A model generated the notes under the pieces. It saw only the letters and a program-made list of their open reading frames with translations, was not told where the DNA came from and made no database searches. From contig NZ_OY821667.1 in the NCBI RefSeq assembly GCF_963682185.1, positions 4,911,501 through 4,975,500 of the forward strand: a DNA stretch of 64,000 nt, read 5' to 3'. Source of the DNA: an uncultured Cohaesibacter sp. (lineage in GTDB: Bacteria > Pseudomonadota > Alphaproteobacteria > Rhizobiales > Cohaesibacteraceae). This document shows positions 36,047-46,199 of the stretch, piece after piece (position 1 is the stretch's first letter; each line of letters opens with the position of its first letter). Position numbers and translations under genes: made by a program.

Positions 36047-36676
36047 ATGAATATTGCAATCGTAGGTGCAGGGAATATCGGTTCTGGTCTGGCAAGTGTA
36101 CTGGCAAAAACCAGCCACAGCATCACGGTCGTTGACTCCGACAATGGCGTTGCAGCCGCGGCAAAACTCAAGGAACAGGGCATTGAAGTCAATGCTGGCG
36201 CATTGAAGCCATCTGTTGCCGCAGCCGATGTGGTTATCCTGTCCACCCCGTTCGCCGCTTCCAAGGCAATTGTTGCCGAAGCAGACTTTTCCGGCAAGAT
36301 CCTGATCGACGTATCCAACCCGATCACCGACGATTTCTCTGGCCTTCAGGTCGGTTTCACCAGCTCTGCAGCTGAAGAACTCGCCGCGCTTGCTCCTGCA
36401 GCCAAAGTGGTCAAGGCCTTCAACACCGTGTTTGCCCAGCATTACGCATCTGGCCTCAAGCTGAATGGCGAAGCGCTTCAGACCTTTGTGGCCTCTGACG
36501 ATGACGCAGCCAAGGCGGTTGTAAAAGACCTCGCCGCTGAAATCGGTCTGGAACCGAAAGATGCCGGGCCGCTTTCCAACGCCCGCTATCTTGAGCCGCT
36601 CGGGTTCCTCAATATCAACTTCGGCTACGTTCTTGGCTACGGCACCCAGATCGCGCCAAAATGGCTCTCTGAATAA
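36047..36676 (+). CDS. COG2085-type dinucleotide-binding oxidoreductase (NpdG-like)
   Basis: A 209-residue Rossmann-fold protein with GAGNIGSGLA at residues 7-16 and TVVDSD at the end of the second strand. The family includes F420:NADP oxidoreductase, but an acidic residue after strand two favours NAD over NADP. The second paralogue at 54895 has GSRD there. AAGGAG lies 9 nt before the ATG at 36047. The substrate is unknown. Confidence 0.72.
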   Translation: MNIAIVGAGNIGSGLASVLAKTSHSITVVDSDNGVAAAAKLKEQGIEVNAGALKPSVAAADVVILSTPFAASKAIVAEADFSGKILIDVSNPITDDFSGLQVGFTSSAAEELAALAPAAKVVKAFNTVFAQHYASGLKLNGEALQTFVASDDDAAKAVVKDLAAEIGLEPKDAGPLSNARYLEPLGFLNINFGYVLGYGTQIAPKWLSE

Positions 36677-36750
36677 ACAAAAACACCCAGCAAGACACCC
36701 TGATCTAAAAACAAATATAATAATAAAAACAATAAGAAAAACCAGCAAAT

Positions 36751-36778
36751 GGGGAGCCGTTAATCGGCTCTCCCTTAA
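36751..36778 (+). terminator. Weak hairpin terminator
   Basis: GGGGAGCCG (36751-36759) pairs with CGGCTCTCCC (36765-36774) with one bulged T, followed by TTAAAA. It separates the COG2085 gene from the dioxygenase gene. Confidence 0.45.
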
Positions 36779-36808
36779 AATAGAAATCCGCATCAAAGGA
36801 GAAAGACA

Positions 36809-37633
36809 ATGAGCGTGACCCATTCCCTTCAAAGCCTTCGTGATAGTCTTAAGGCGTCTGACCGCATGCCGTTGGTCTTTCTTGGCCATGGCAACCCGAT
36901 GAACGCCATCGAGGATAACATCTATAGCAAAAGCTGGAATCAGCTTGGCGAAACCCTGCCTCGCCCGCAGGCCATTCTGGTGGTTTCCGCCCACTGGATG
37001 ACCCAGGGCTCAACGCTCGTCGATGTGTCCAAGCTGCCAAAAACCATTCATGACTTCTATGGTTTCCCCAATGAGCTCTTTGCTCAGCAATATCCTGCTC
37101 ACGGAGATCCAAAACTGGCCCGCGATGTGGTGGCGCTTCTGGCCAGCCACCATGCGCAGGAAGATGACACTTGGGGTCTCGACCATGGCGCGTGGTCTGT
37201 TCTCCAGCACCTCTATCCGGAAGCCGATGTGCCCGTGTTCCAGCTTTCCATCGATATGACCAAGCCGCTGTCATGGCATTTGGAAATCGGCAAGACACTG
37301 GCTCAGTTGCGCAATCGTGGTGTTTTGATCCTCGGTTCGGGCAACGTGGTGCACAATCTGCGTGCGATGCGCTTTGGCGGAAAGGCTCAGGACTTTGCCC
37401 TGGAATTCGATACGCTGTTTACCGACAAGCTGTCGAATGGTGATTTCAAGGCTCTGGCCGATCCCAAAGAGCTGGGAAGCCTGCTGCGGCTTGCCCATCC
37501 AACCGTAGATCACTATCTGCCAGCGCTCACCATCGCCGGAGCATCCGATGAGAAAGACGATCTGACCTTCATGACCGAAAGCATTGATCTCGGCTCCGTT
37601 TCGATGCGGTCTTTCATCTTCCACGGCGCCTAA
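36809..37633 (+). CDS. LigB-type extradiol dioxygenase, YgiD/DODA family
   Basis: A 274-residue member of the 4,5-DOPA extradiol dioxygenase family. Metal-site histidines are seen in FLGHGNPMNAI, VVSAHWMTQG and WGLDHGAWSVL. The family cleaves catechol rings such as L-DOPA in vitro; the natural bacterial substrate is uncertain. AAAGGAGAAA lies upstream. The next gene handles glutathionyl-hydroquinones, so both may act on aromatic or quinone compounds (inference). Confidence 0.82.
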   Translation: MSVTHSLQSLRDSLKASDRMPLVFLGHGNPMNAIEDNIYSKSWNQLGETLPRPQAILVVSAHWMTQGSTLVDVSKLPKTIHDFYGFPNELFAQQYPAHGDPKLARDVVALLASHHAQEDDTWGLDHGAWSVLQHLYPEADVPVFQLSIDMTKPLSWHLEIGKTLAQLRNRGVLILGSGNVVHNLRAMRFGGKAQDFALEFDTLFTDKLSNGDFKALADPKELGSLLRLAHPTVDHYLPALTIAGASDEKDDLTFMTESIDLGSVSMRSFIFHGA

Positions 37634-37707
37634 ACTTCAAAACAAAAACAATAGTCGCGAAAAAAAGCAACAAGAACAAAGCGAACAGAAAAGAACAGGA
37701 GACACTC

Positions 37708-38673
37708 ATGCTGATCGACGGAAAATGGACAAAAGACTGGCAGCCAGTACAGAAATCCGACAAGGATGGACGCTTCGTGCGCCAGACCTCAAGCTTCCGC
37801 AACTGGATCACGCCCGATGGCGCTCCTGGTCCGACCGGAGAAGGGGGCTTTGAAGCGGAAGCCGGACGCTATCGCCTTTATGTGGCTCTGATCTGCCCAT
37901 GGGCCTCCCGAACGCTGATTGCACGCAAGCTCAAGGGGCTGGAAGAGCTTATCCCGATAACCGTGGTCAACCCGTCTTTGACTGATCAGGGCTGGACCTT
38001 TGGCGGCTATCCCGGAGCGGATGAAGATCCGCTCTTCGGTGCCACCTATATTCATGAACTTTACACCCGCGCTGATCCGCATTTTTCCGGTCGCGCTACG
38101 GTGCCTGCTCTGTGGGACATGAAGCGTAACGTTATGGTCAATAACGAAAGCGCGGACATCGTGAGAATGTTCGATACGGCCTTCGAGCATATGGTGCCTT
38201 CTGACCTGCGCCTTTATCCAGAAGACCTGCATGAGCAGATTGATGCGCTCAATTCGGTGATCTACGACACGCTCAACAACGGAGTTTATAAAGCTGGCTT
38301 TGCGACAACCCAGCAGGCTTATGATGAGGCCGTTGACGGTGTGTTTGAAACACTGGACAATCTGGAAGCTCGCCTTGAAGGAGATTTCCTCTTTGGCGAT
38401 CGTTTCACCGAGACGGATATCCGCACTTTCGTGACCCTGATCCGCTTTGATGCCGCCTATCATGGCGTTTTCAAAACCAACCGCAAGCAGATCAAGGACT
38501 ATCCAAGGCTCTCAGCCTATATGGAACGGATCCTGCGGTTGCCAGGCGTTATTGACACCGTCAATATGGATCATATCACCCGCGGCTATTATTCCATCAA
38601 GGCCCTGAATCCGAACGGGATTCGCCCAACCGGACCAGCCCATGTGGAGGCTCTGCTGAAGGCTGTTTCATAA
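37708..38673 (+). CDS. Glutathionyl-hydroquinone reductase (Xi-class GST)
   Basis: A 321-residue Xi-class glutathione transferase with the catalytic CPWASRT motif (Cys63) and a C-terminal helical domain with TLIRFDAAYHGVFKTN. These enzymes reduce glutathionyl-hydroquinones to hydroquinones plus oxidised glutathione. AACAGGAGA lies upstream. It follows the dioxygenase by 74 nt. Confidence 0.9.
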   Translation: MLIDGKWTKDWQPVQKSDKDGRFVRQTSSFRNWITPDGAPGPTGEGGFEAEAGRYRLYVALICPWASRTLIARKLKGLEELIPITVVNPSLTDQGWTFGGYPGADEDPLFGATYIHELYTRADPHFSGRATVPALWDMKRNVMVNNESADIVRMFDTAFEHMVPSDLRLYPEDLHEQIDALNSVIYDTLNNGVYKAGFATTQQAYDEAVDGVFETLDNLEARLEGDFLFGDRFTETDIRTFVTLIRFDAAYHGVFKTNRKQIKDYPRLSAYMERILRLPGVIDTVNMDHITRGYYSIKALNPNGIRPTGPAHVEALLKAVS

Positions 38674-38698
38674 ACACACGGACGATCCTAAACAAAGC

Positions 38699-38757
38699 GC
38701 TGAAGCGATCGATTGCTTCTGGACAAAGTCGCGTCCAGTGGCCATGATCGCTTCAGC
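38699..38757. repeat. Nested inverted repeats before the decarboxylase gene
   Basis: A perfect 12-bp outer repeat, GCTGAAGCGATC (38699-38710) and GATCGCTTCAGC (38746-38757), encloses a second 6-bp hairpin, CTGGAC (38719-38724) with GTCCAG (38733-38738). No T-run follows. It may end the previous transcript, or be a structured leader or protein site for the gene at 38815. Confidence 0.55.
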
Positions 38758-38814
38758 CGTTCTGGCTATAGAATTCCATAAGATATTTGAACAGAACAAG
38801 TTTAGAGGCCGCAA

Positions 38815-40497
38815 GTGACTAAGAAGACGAGCATTGGCAATTATCTATTTATGCGTTTGAAGGAAATGGGCATCGGGCATATTTTCGGTGTACCCGGCGA
38901 CTTCACCTTGCAGATGCTTGATCAGATCGATGAAGTGGATGGGCTGAGCTTTGTCGGCAATTGCAACGAACTCAATTCTGCCTACGCAGCTGATGGCTAT
39001 GCGCGTCTAAACCGGATATCGGCGATGATCACCACCTACGGGGTGGGCGATCTTTCTGCCCTCTGTGGGGTTGCTGGTGCCTGCGCCGAGAATGTGCCGA
39101 TGGTTTTCATTTCAGGTGCACCTCCGCTCTACGCGATGGAAGGCCGCCTGCGCATTCACCACTCGCTGGCCGAAGGCAACTTTGACAATGTCATGAACAG
39201 CGTACGCGAATTCACCGTAGCGCAAACCCGCCTGACACCCGCCAATGCAGCCTTTGAAATTGATCGTATTCTCAAGATTTGCTGGATTGAACGCCAGCCT
39301 GTCTTTATTCAGATTCCGTCCAACATTTCCCATTTGCTGATCAACGCCCCAAAAGGACCGCTGGATCTGTCCATCCCTGAGAGTGATAGCGAGAGCCTTG
39401 AAAGTGCGCTGGCACTGGTGCTCAAGCATTTGCAGCAGGCCGAGCGACCGGCTGTTCTGATCGACATGGATGTGGACAGGACCGGTTACATTGATGCGCT
39501 TGCTCGTCTGGTGGAAAAACACAAAATCCCGTATGCGTCTTTCCGTTCTGGTAAAGCTATTTTGAGCGAAGCCTCTCCTCTGTTTGCAGGCATTTACAAT
39601 GGCGCCGCCTCAACGCCACAAGTGCGCGAAATCATTGAGCAATCGGATTGCCTGTTCGTGACCGCGCCAAGTTTCGTGGAAGCCAGCACCCTGCAATTTA
39701 TTGATCAGATGCCTGCCGAAACGGTCGTTTCTATCAGAGGCCACAGCTCGACAATCGGCGGTGAGGTGTTTGAAGGCGTCATGGCGGGTGAACTGATCTC
39801 CCGTCTTGCCGATAGCATTGCAGAACGGCCCGAGCCATCGGTTGCCTTGCAACAACAAACAGCACAGCCTATCAAGATTGAGGCTGATGAGCCGCTGACG
39901 CAAAGCCGTTTCTGGCCCATCATGGGGAATTTCTTTGAGGAGGGCGATGTCATTCTGGCAGAAAACGGCACCTCTAACATCGCCCTAACCGGGGTCAAAT
40001 TGCCCGAAGGCGTAAGCTATCTCTCGCAAATGGTCTGGGGGGCGATTGGCTACACATTACCTGCCTTGCTCGGCACGATGATGGCCAAACCCGAGCGCCG
40101 GCAGATCCTGTTTATCGGCGATGGCTCTTTCCAGCTTACCGCGCAGGAGCTTTCCACCATCCTCAGGGAAGGGTTGAAGCCGATCATCTTTCTCATCAAC
40201 AATCGCGGCTACACCATCGAGCGTTATATTCAGGGTATGAAGGCGTCCTACAATGATGTGGCCAACTGGGATTATACGGCGCTGATGAAGGTTTTCGCAC
40301 CCGAAATGAAAGCCTTTACCGCATCGGTGAAAACGGAAGGGGAACTGGCTGAAGTGCTTGAACAATGCGCCAAGCAGGATTGCGCCTCTTTCATTGAGGT
40401 CCATCTCGACCCGTTTGATGCACCAGAACCGCTCAAGATTTTCGGCCCGAAGACGGCCGAACTGGACTATGGCCCCCGTCGTGGGCCGCGCACGTAG
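38815..40497 (+). CDS. Thiamine-diphosphate 2-keto-acid decarboxylase (pyruvate/indolepyruvate type)
   Basis: A 560-residue enzyme of the PDC/IPDC family, non-oxidatively decarboxylating a 2-keto acid to an aldehyde. It has the catalytic Glu52 (NCNELNSAY), the HH pair at 115-116 and the ThDP/Mg motif starting GDGSFQLTAQE and ending in INNRGYTIE. It starts at GTG 38815 with GAGG 8 nt upstream. Pyruvate, indolepyruvate and phenylpyruvate are all possible substrates; indole-acetic-acid synthesis is one option. Confidence 0.82.
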   Translation: MTKKTSIGNYLFMRLKEMGIGHIFGVPGDFTLQMLDQIDEVDGLSFVGNCNELNSAYAADGYARLNRISAMITTYGVGDLSALCGVAGACAENVPMVFISGAPPLYAMEGRLRIHHSLAEGNFDNVMNSVREFTVAQTRLTPANAAFEIDRILKICWIERQPVFIQIPSNISHLLINAPKGPLDLSIPESDSESLESALALVLKHLQQAERPAVLIDMDVDRTGYIDALARLVEKHKIPYASFRSGKAILSEASPLFAGIYNGAASTPQVREIIEQSDCLFVTAPSFVEASTLQFIDQMPAETVVSIRGHSSTIGGEVFEGVMAGELISRLADSIAERPEPSVALQQQTAQPIKIEADEPLTQSRFWPIMGNFFEEGDVILAENGTSNIALTGVKLPEGVSYLSQMVWGAIGYTLPALLGTMMAKPERRQILFIGDGSFQLTAQELSTILREGLKPIIFLINNRGYTIERYIQGMKASYNDVANWDYTALMKVFAPEMKAFTASVKTEGELAEVLEQCAKQDCASFIEVHLDPFDAPEPLKIFGPKTAELDYGPRRGPRT

Positions 40498-40524
40498 CGC
40501 CGACGTGAGGTGACGGAAAATTGC

Positions 40525-40557
40525 AGCGCGGGGGGCGATGTTCCTCGCGCTTTTTTC
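40525..40557. terminator. Bidirectional terminator between decarboxylase and TetR genes
   Basis: AGCGCGGGG (40525-40533) pairs with CCTCGCGCT (40543-40551) with one wobble. TTTTTTCT follows on the plus strand and AATTTTCC on the minus strand, between convergent genes. Confidence 0.8.
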
Positions 40558-40561
40558 TGCC

Positions 40562-41188
40562 CTAGTGGCAGATGCCAAACAGAAGCAGCTCCTTGACCGC
40601 TTGCTTGGTTTCTTCCCATTGCGCATCATTTAGATCGCTGCCCTCGTTGAGGGTGGAGATCTGGTGCTTGAAATCTGCATAATGCTGGGTCGTTGCCCAG
40701 ATGGTGAAAAGCAGATGCTTTGGGCTGATGGGGCGAATCTTTCCCGCCGCGATCCATTTGTGAATGACGTTGACGCGCTCTTCCGTCCAGGAGCGCAGCT
40801 CTGTTTCCAAATAGTCTTGCACGATGGGGGCGCCCTGAATGATCTCATTGGCCCAGACCATGGAGCCATAGGGGCGGGTTCTGGCCAACTCCATCTTGGT
40901 GTCTATATAGCTGCCCAAAGCTTCTCTAGGGTCGGCATCCTCTACAATTTCATCAGCCGCCGCACGCCATACATTGAAAATGTCTTCAACGACTGTTCGG
41001 TATAGTAACTCTTTGGTAGAAAAGTAATAAACCACATTCGACTTAGGTAAACCGGCCTCTTCGGCTATACGACTTATGGATGCCCCATTATATCCAAACT
41101 GCGCAAAAACTATTTCTGCTGCAGTCAATATATTCTCGATATTCTGTGCCCTGTTTTTTTTCTGTTTTGTGTATTGTTGGGGTCTCAT
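40562..41188 (-). CDS. rutR: RutR-like TetR-family regulator of pyrimidine catabolism
   Basis: A 208-residue TetR repressor: helix-turn-helix at about 20-66 (AEIVFAQFGYNGASISRIAEEAGL, NVVYYFSTKELLY) and a C-terminal domain with IWATTQHYADF, which from memory matches the RutR family. RutR of E. coli binds uracil and thymine. It is divergent from the pyrimidine genes beginning at 41526, with 337 bp between. The name is given by similarity and context. Confidence 0.78.
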   Translation of the reverse strand: MRPQQYTKQKKNRAQNIENILTAAEIVFAQFGYNGASISRIAEEAGLPKSNVVYYFSTKELLYRTVVEDIFNVWRAAADEIVEDADPREALGSYIDTKMELARTRPYGSMVWANEIIQGAPIVQDYLETELRSWTEERVNVIHKWIAAGKIRPISPKHLLFTIWATTQHYADFKHQISTLNEGSDLNDAQWEETKQAVKELLLFGICH

Positions 41189-41525
41189 GTTCTCGCCTAT
41201 TTTGTTAGACTGTGCGGGCGTCGTAGTTATTTTTCGATTGACTAAGTATTTTTTGCAGGCCTGTAGATAAACCTAAATTTGTCTAAAAATACCTGCATCA
41301 ATTTTTGACTTTTCTTGTTCGTTTTTTGAGCAGTTGCATGAATGTTTTGCAAATTCTCAAAAACCTGACCGATCGTGCAGGAAAAATATTGACCGATCGT
41401 GCAGATAATGCAAGCGTTCTTACCACGAAAGAGGCGTTTGGCAAAAAAAATAGCAAAATAAAATGCAATCAGCCAAAAATGCTTCGAGGGGAACAGAGGG
41501 CTCAAACAGAGTTGAGGGGAGCGTG
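41189..41525. other. Divergent control region, rutR-like / pyrimidine genes
   Basis: This AT-rich 337 bp holds a tandem 15-bp repeat at 41366-41404 (listed separately). I found no confident -35/-10 pair and no open frame with family similarity. Confidence 0.5.
41366..41404. repeat. Tandem TGACCGATCGTGCAG repeat, candidate RutR-like operator
   Basis: TGACCGATCGTGCAG occurs at 41366-41380 and identically at 41390-41404, a 24-bp period that places both on nearly the same DNA face. Each contains the palindrome CGATCG. The second is preceded by T, giving TTGACC, the half-site recalled for E. coli RutR. Confidence 0.6.
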
Positions 41526-43016
<1,491 letters not shown>

Positions 43017-43149
43017 GGAGAGCGGCGGGGCCATATGCTCCTGGTGTAAAGAAAAGACTATAAGCGCCTGAAATATAACCGGATAACCGGAAAGGGCGCA
43101 CTTCCAGAATTGCCCGTTGGGCGCAGTGAATTGACAGGGGAACCAGATC

Positions 43150-44391
43150 ATGAAGAAGAATCTGCGAGTGGATGGAGACCGTCTTTGGCAGTCTCTGATG
43201 GATATGGCAAAAATCGGTCCTGGCGTTGCCGGTGGCAACAACCGCCAGACCCTGACTGATGAGGATGCCGAAGGACGCGCACTGTTCAAACAGTGGTGCG
43301 ATGATGCGGGCCTTACCATGGGCGTCGACAAGATGGGCTCCATGTTCATGACCCGTCCGGGCACCGATCCGGATGCCTTGCCGGTCTATGTCGGCTCCCA
43401 CCTTGATACCCAGCCGACGGGTGGCAAATATGATGGCGTTCTGGGTGTACTCTCCGCTCTGGAATTGGTGCGCATGCTTAATGACGCAGACATCAAGACC
43501 AAACACCCGATTTGTGTGGTCAACTGGGCCAACGAAGAGGGCGGGCGCTTCTCCCCGCCGATGTTGGCCTCTGGCGTTTTTGCTGGTGTTCATTCGCTGG
43601 ATTATGCCTATGGCCGCAAGGATCTGGAAGGCAAGACCTATGGCGAGGAATTGAAGCGCATCGATTGGGTCGGCGAAGAAGAAGTGGGCGCCCGCAAGAT
43701 GCATGCCTATTTCGAATATCACATCGAGCAGGGGCCGATCCTCGAAGCCGAGGAAAAGGAAATCGGCGTTGTGACCCATTGTCAGGGGCTGTGGTGGCTT
43801 GAATTCACCTTGACCGGCAAGGAAGCGCACACAGGGTCCACCCCGATGGCCATGCGCGTCAATGCGGGCCTTGCCATGGCACGCATCTTCGAGATGGTGC
43901 AAGAGGTGACCATGGCCGCTCAGCCGAACGCTGTAGGTGGCGTGGGGCAGGTGACCTTCTCGCCAAACTCGCGCAACGTGCTGCCGGGCACCGTTACCTT
44001 TACGGTCGATATTCGCACGGTTGATATCGAAAAGCTCAATGGCATGCGTGATGCCATCAAGGAGAAGGCCGCTGTTATCTGCGAAGAGCTGGGCGTTGGC
44101 TGCTCGGTGGAACAGGTTGGCCAGTTCGATCCGGTGACCTTTGATCCGACATTGGTGGATCGCGTACGCAACGCAGCCATCGATTTGGGCTATTCCCACA
44201 TGGATATCGTCTCTGGGGCCGGTCATGACGCATGCTGGGCTGCCAAGGTTGCGCCAGCTACCATGATCATGTGTCCTTGCGTTGATGGTCTTTCGCACAA
44301 CGAAGCCGAAGATATCTCCAAGGAATGGGCCACCGCCGGGGCCGATGTGCTTTTGCAGGCGGTTCTGGAAACAGCCGAGATCTCGGAATAG
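43150..44391 (+). CDS. pydC: N-carbamoyl-beta-alanine amidohydrolase (beta-ureidopropionase, M20 type)
   Basis: A 413-residue zinc amidohydrolase of the hydantoinase/carbamoylase family. Metal ligands are seen in GSHLDTQPTGGKYDG (His and Asp), NWANEEGGRF (Glu-Glu) and EYHIEQGPILE (His). It hydrolyses N-carbamoyl-beta-alanine to beta-alanine, CO2 and ammonia. Neighbours (dihydropyrimidinase and MmsA) support this over other carbamoylase substrates. Confidence 0.88.
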   Translation: MKKNLRVDGDRLWQSLMDMAKIGPGVAGGNNRQTLTDEDAEGRALFKQWCDDAGLTMGVDKMGSMFMTRPGTDPDALPVYVGSHLDTQPTGGKYDGVLGVLSALELVRMLNDADIKTKHPICVVNWANEEGGRFSPPMLASGVFAGVHSLDYAYGRKDLEGKTYGEELKRIDWVGEEEVGARKMHAYFEYHIEQGPILEAEEKEIGVVTHCQGLWWLEFTLTGKEAHTGSTPMAMRVNAGLAMARIFEMVQEVTMAAQPNAVGGVGQVTFSPNSRNVLPGTVTFTVDIRTVDIEKLNGMRDAIKEKAAVICEELGVGCSVEQVGQFDPVTFDPTLVDRVRNAAIDLGYSHMDIVSGAGHDACWAAKVAPATMIMCPCVDGLSHNEAEDISKEWATAGADVLLQAVLETAEISE

Positions 44392-44632
44392 CAAGATCAG
44401 AGCACCATAAGAAGCGATTAATAAAAGAGCGGATTCCCGAAAGATGAACAGGGCAAAAAGCCCGGTGGAATCCGCCCATGCAATGACCTGAACAAAGGGT
44501 TCCGGACCACTCAAAGCCGCTCCGGAGCATTCAATACACCAAGGCAAGAGGCAGATCGTTCGCTTACCGGGAACGCCCGAACTGTATCCAGAGCAGATTG
44601 CTTCTTGGCATGAAAATTGAAGGGAACAGCAC

Positions 44633-46087
44633 ATGAGCAAAGTGATTAAAGGCGGCACGGTCGTTACCGCCGATCTGACTTATGAAGCCGATGTGAAAAT
44701 CGAGGGCGGTGTCATCACCGAAATCGGTCCTGATCTTTCCGGCGATGAAATTCTGGATGCGTCCGGTTGCTATGTGATGCCGGGCGGCATTGATCCGCAT
44801 GTGCATCTGGAAATGCCTTTCATGGGCACCTATTCCGCCGATGACTTTGCCTCGGGCACGCGTGCAGCCGTTTCCGGCGGGACGACCATGGTGGTAGATT
44901 TCTGCTTGCCTGATCCGGGGCAGAGCCTGATGGACGCCCTGATGCGCTGGGATAACAAATCCACCCTTGCTACATGCGACTATTCCTTCCACATGGCCAT
45001 CACATGGTGGGGCGAGCAGGTCTTTAATGAAATGGAGACCGTCGTGCGCGAGAAGGGCATCAACACCTTCAAGCATTTCCTTGCCTATAAAGGCTCGTTG
45101 ATGGTCAATGATGACGAGTTGTTCGCTTCCTTCCAGCGCTGTGCCGAACTGGGGGCTATGCCGCTGGTTCACGCGGAAAATGGAGACGTGGTTGCCTCCA
45201 TGTCCGCCAAGCTGCTGGAAGAGGGCAATGTCGGACCTGAAGCCCATGCCTATTCCCGACCGCCAGAAGTGGAAGGGGAAGCCACCAACCGCGCCATCAT
45301 GTTGGCCGATATGGCAGGCGTCCCGCTCTATGTGGTGCATACCTCCTGCGAGCAGAGCCACGAAGCCATCCGCCGCGCCCGCCAGAAAGGCATGCGCGTC
45401 TATGGTGAGCCGCTCATTCAGCATTTAACGCTTGATGAGAGCGAATATTTCGACAAGGACTGGGATCACGCCGCCCGTCGTGTGATGAGCCCGCCATTCC
45501 GCAACAAGATGCATCAGGATAGCCTCTGGGCTGGCTTGCAGGCCGGTTCTCTTTCCTGTGTGGCAACAGACCACTGCGCCTTTACAACCGATCAGAAGCG
45601 CTACGGTGTTGGTGATTTCACCAAGATCCCGAACGGCACAGGAGGTCTGGAAGATCGCCTGCCGATGCTCTGGACCTATGGTGTCGGCACCGGTCGTTTG
45701 ACCATGAACGAGTTTGTCGCAGTTACCTCAACCAACATCGCCAAGATCCTCAACATGTACCCGAAAAAGGGCGCAATCCTTGTTGGGGCTGATGCCGATA
45801 TCGTGGTTTGGGATCCCAAGCGCTCCAAAACCATCACGGCGGCCAATCAGGTCTCCACCATCGACTACAGCGTCTTCGAAGGCAAGGAAGTCACTGGCCT
45901 GCCACGCTTCACCTTGTCACGTGGCAAGGTGATGGTCGAGGAAAGCACATTGAAAACTGAAGAGGGGCACGGCGAATTTGTGGCGCGCCAGCCTTACACG
46001 GCAGTCAACAAGGCGCTTTCTACCTGGAAGGAACTGGTCTCGCCGCGTCCGATCGCCCGCTCAGGCATTCCGCCAAGCGGCGTTTAA
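44633..46087 (+). CDS. hydA: Dihydropyrimidinase
   Basis: A 484-residue amidohydrolase that opens dihydrouracil or dihydrothymine to the N-carbamoyl amino acid. Metal-centre residues are in IDPHVHLEMPF, the carbamylated Lys in FKHFLAYKGSL, HAENGD, and the Asp in CVATDHCAFT. Hydantoins are also substrates of this family. It lies 241 bp after pydC. Confidence 0.92.
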   Translation: MSKVIKGGTVVTADLTYEADVKIEGGVITEIGPDLSGDEILDASGCYVMPGGIDPHVHLEMPFMGTYSADDFASGTRAAVSGGTTMVVDFCLPDPGQSLMDALMRWDNKSTLATCDYSFHMAITWWGEQVFNEMETVVREKGINTFKHFLAYKGSLMVNDDELFASFQRCAELGAMPLVHAENGDVVASMSAKLLEEGNVGPEAHAYSRPPEVEGEATNRAIMLADMAGVPLYVVHTSCEQSHEAIRRARQKGMRVYGEPLIQHLTLDESEYFDKDWDHAARRVMSPPFRNKMHQDSLWAGLQAGSLSCVATDHCAFTTDQKRYGVGDFTKIPNGTGGLEDRLPMLWTYGVGTGRLTMNEFVAVTSTNIAKILNMYPKKGAILVGADADIVVWDPKRSKTITAANQVSTIDYSVFEGKEVTGLPRFTLSRGKVMVEESTLKTEEGHGEFVARQPYTAVNKALSTWKELVSPRPIARSGIPPSGV

Positions 46088-46199
46088 TCGGCGCCCGATA
46101 ATCGCTGAGCCAACAAATAGCCTGCGGGTGCCTTATGCATCCGCAGGATAGATTGAAGAATGACGATAACAAGCATAATCCGAACGGGAACAAGCAACG

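Noticed and set aside
35957-36994. A 345-codon minus-strand frame
   Set aside because: It is antisense to the COG2085 gene and the start of the dioxygenase gene, and is Cys/Phe-rich without any domain.
41366-41404. CRISPR-like or transposon-end repeat
   Set aside because: There are only two copies with a 9-bp spacer and no cas or transposase gene; an operator is more likely.
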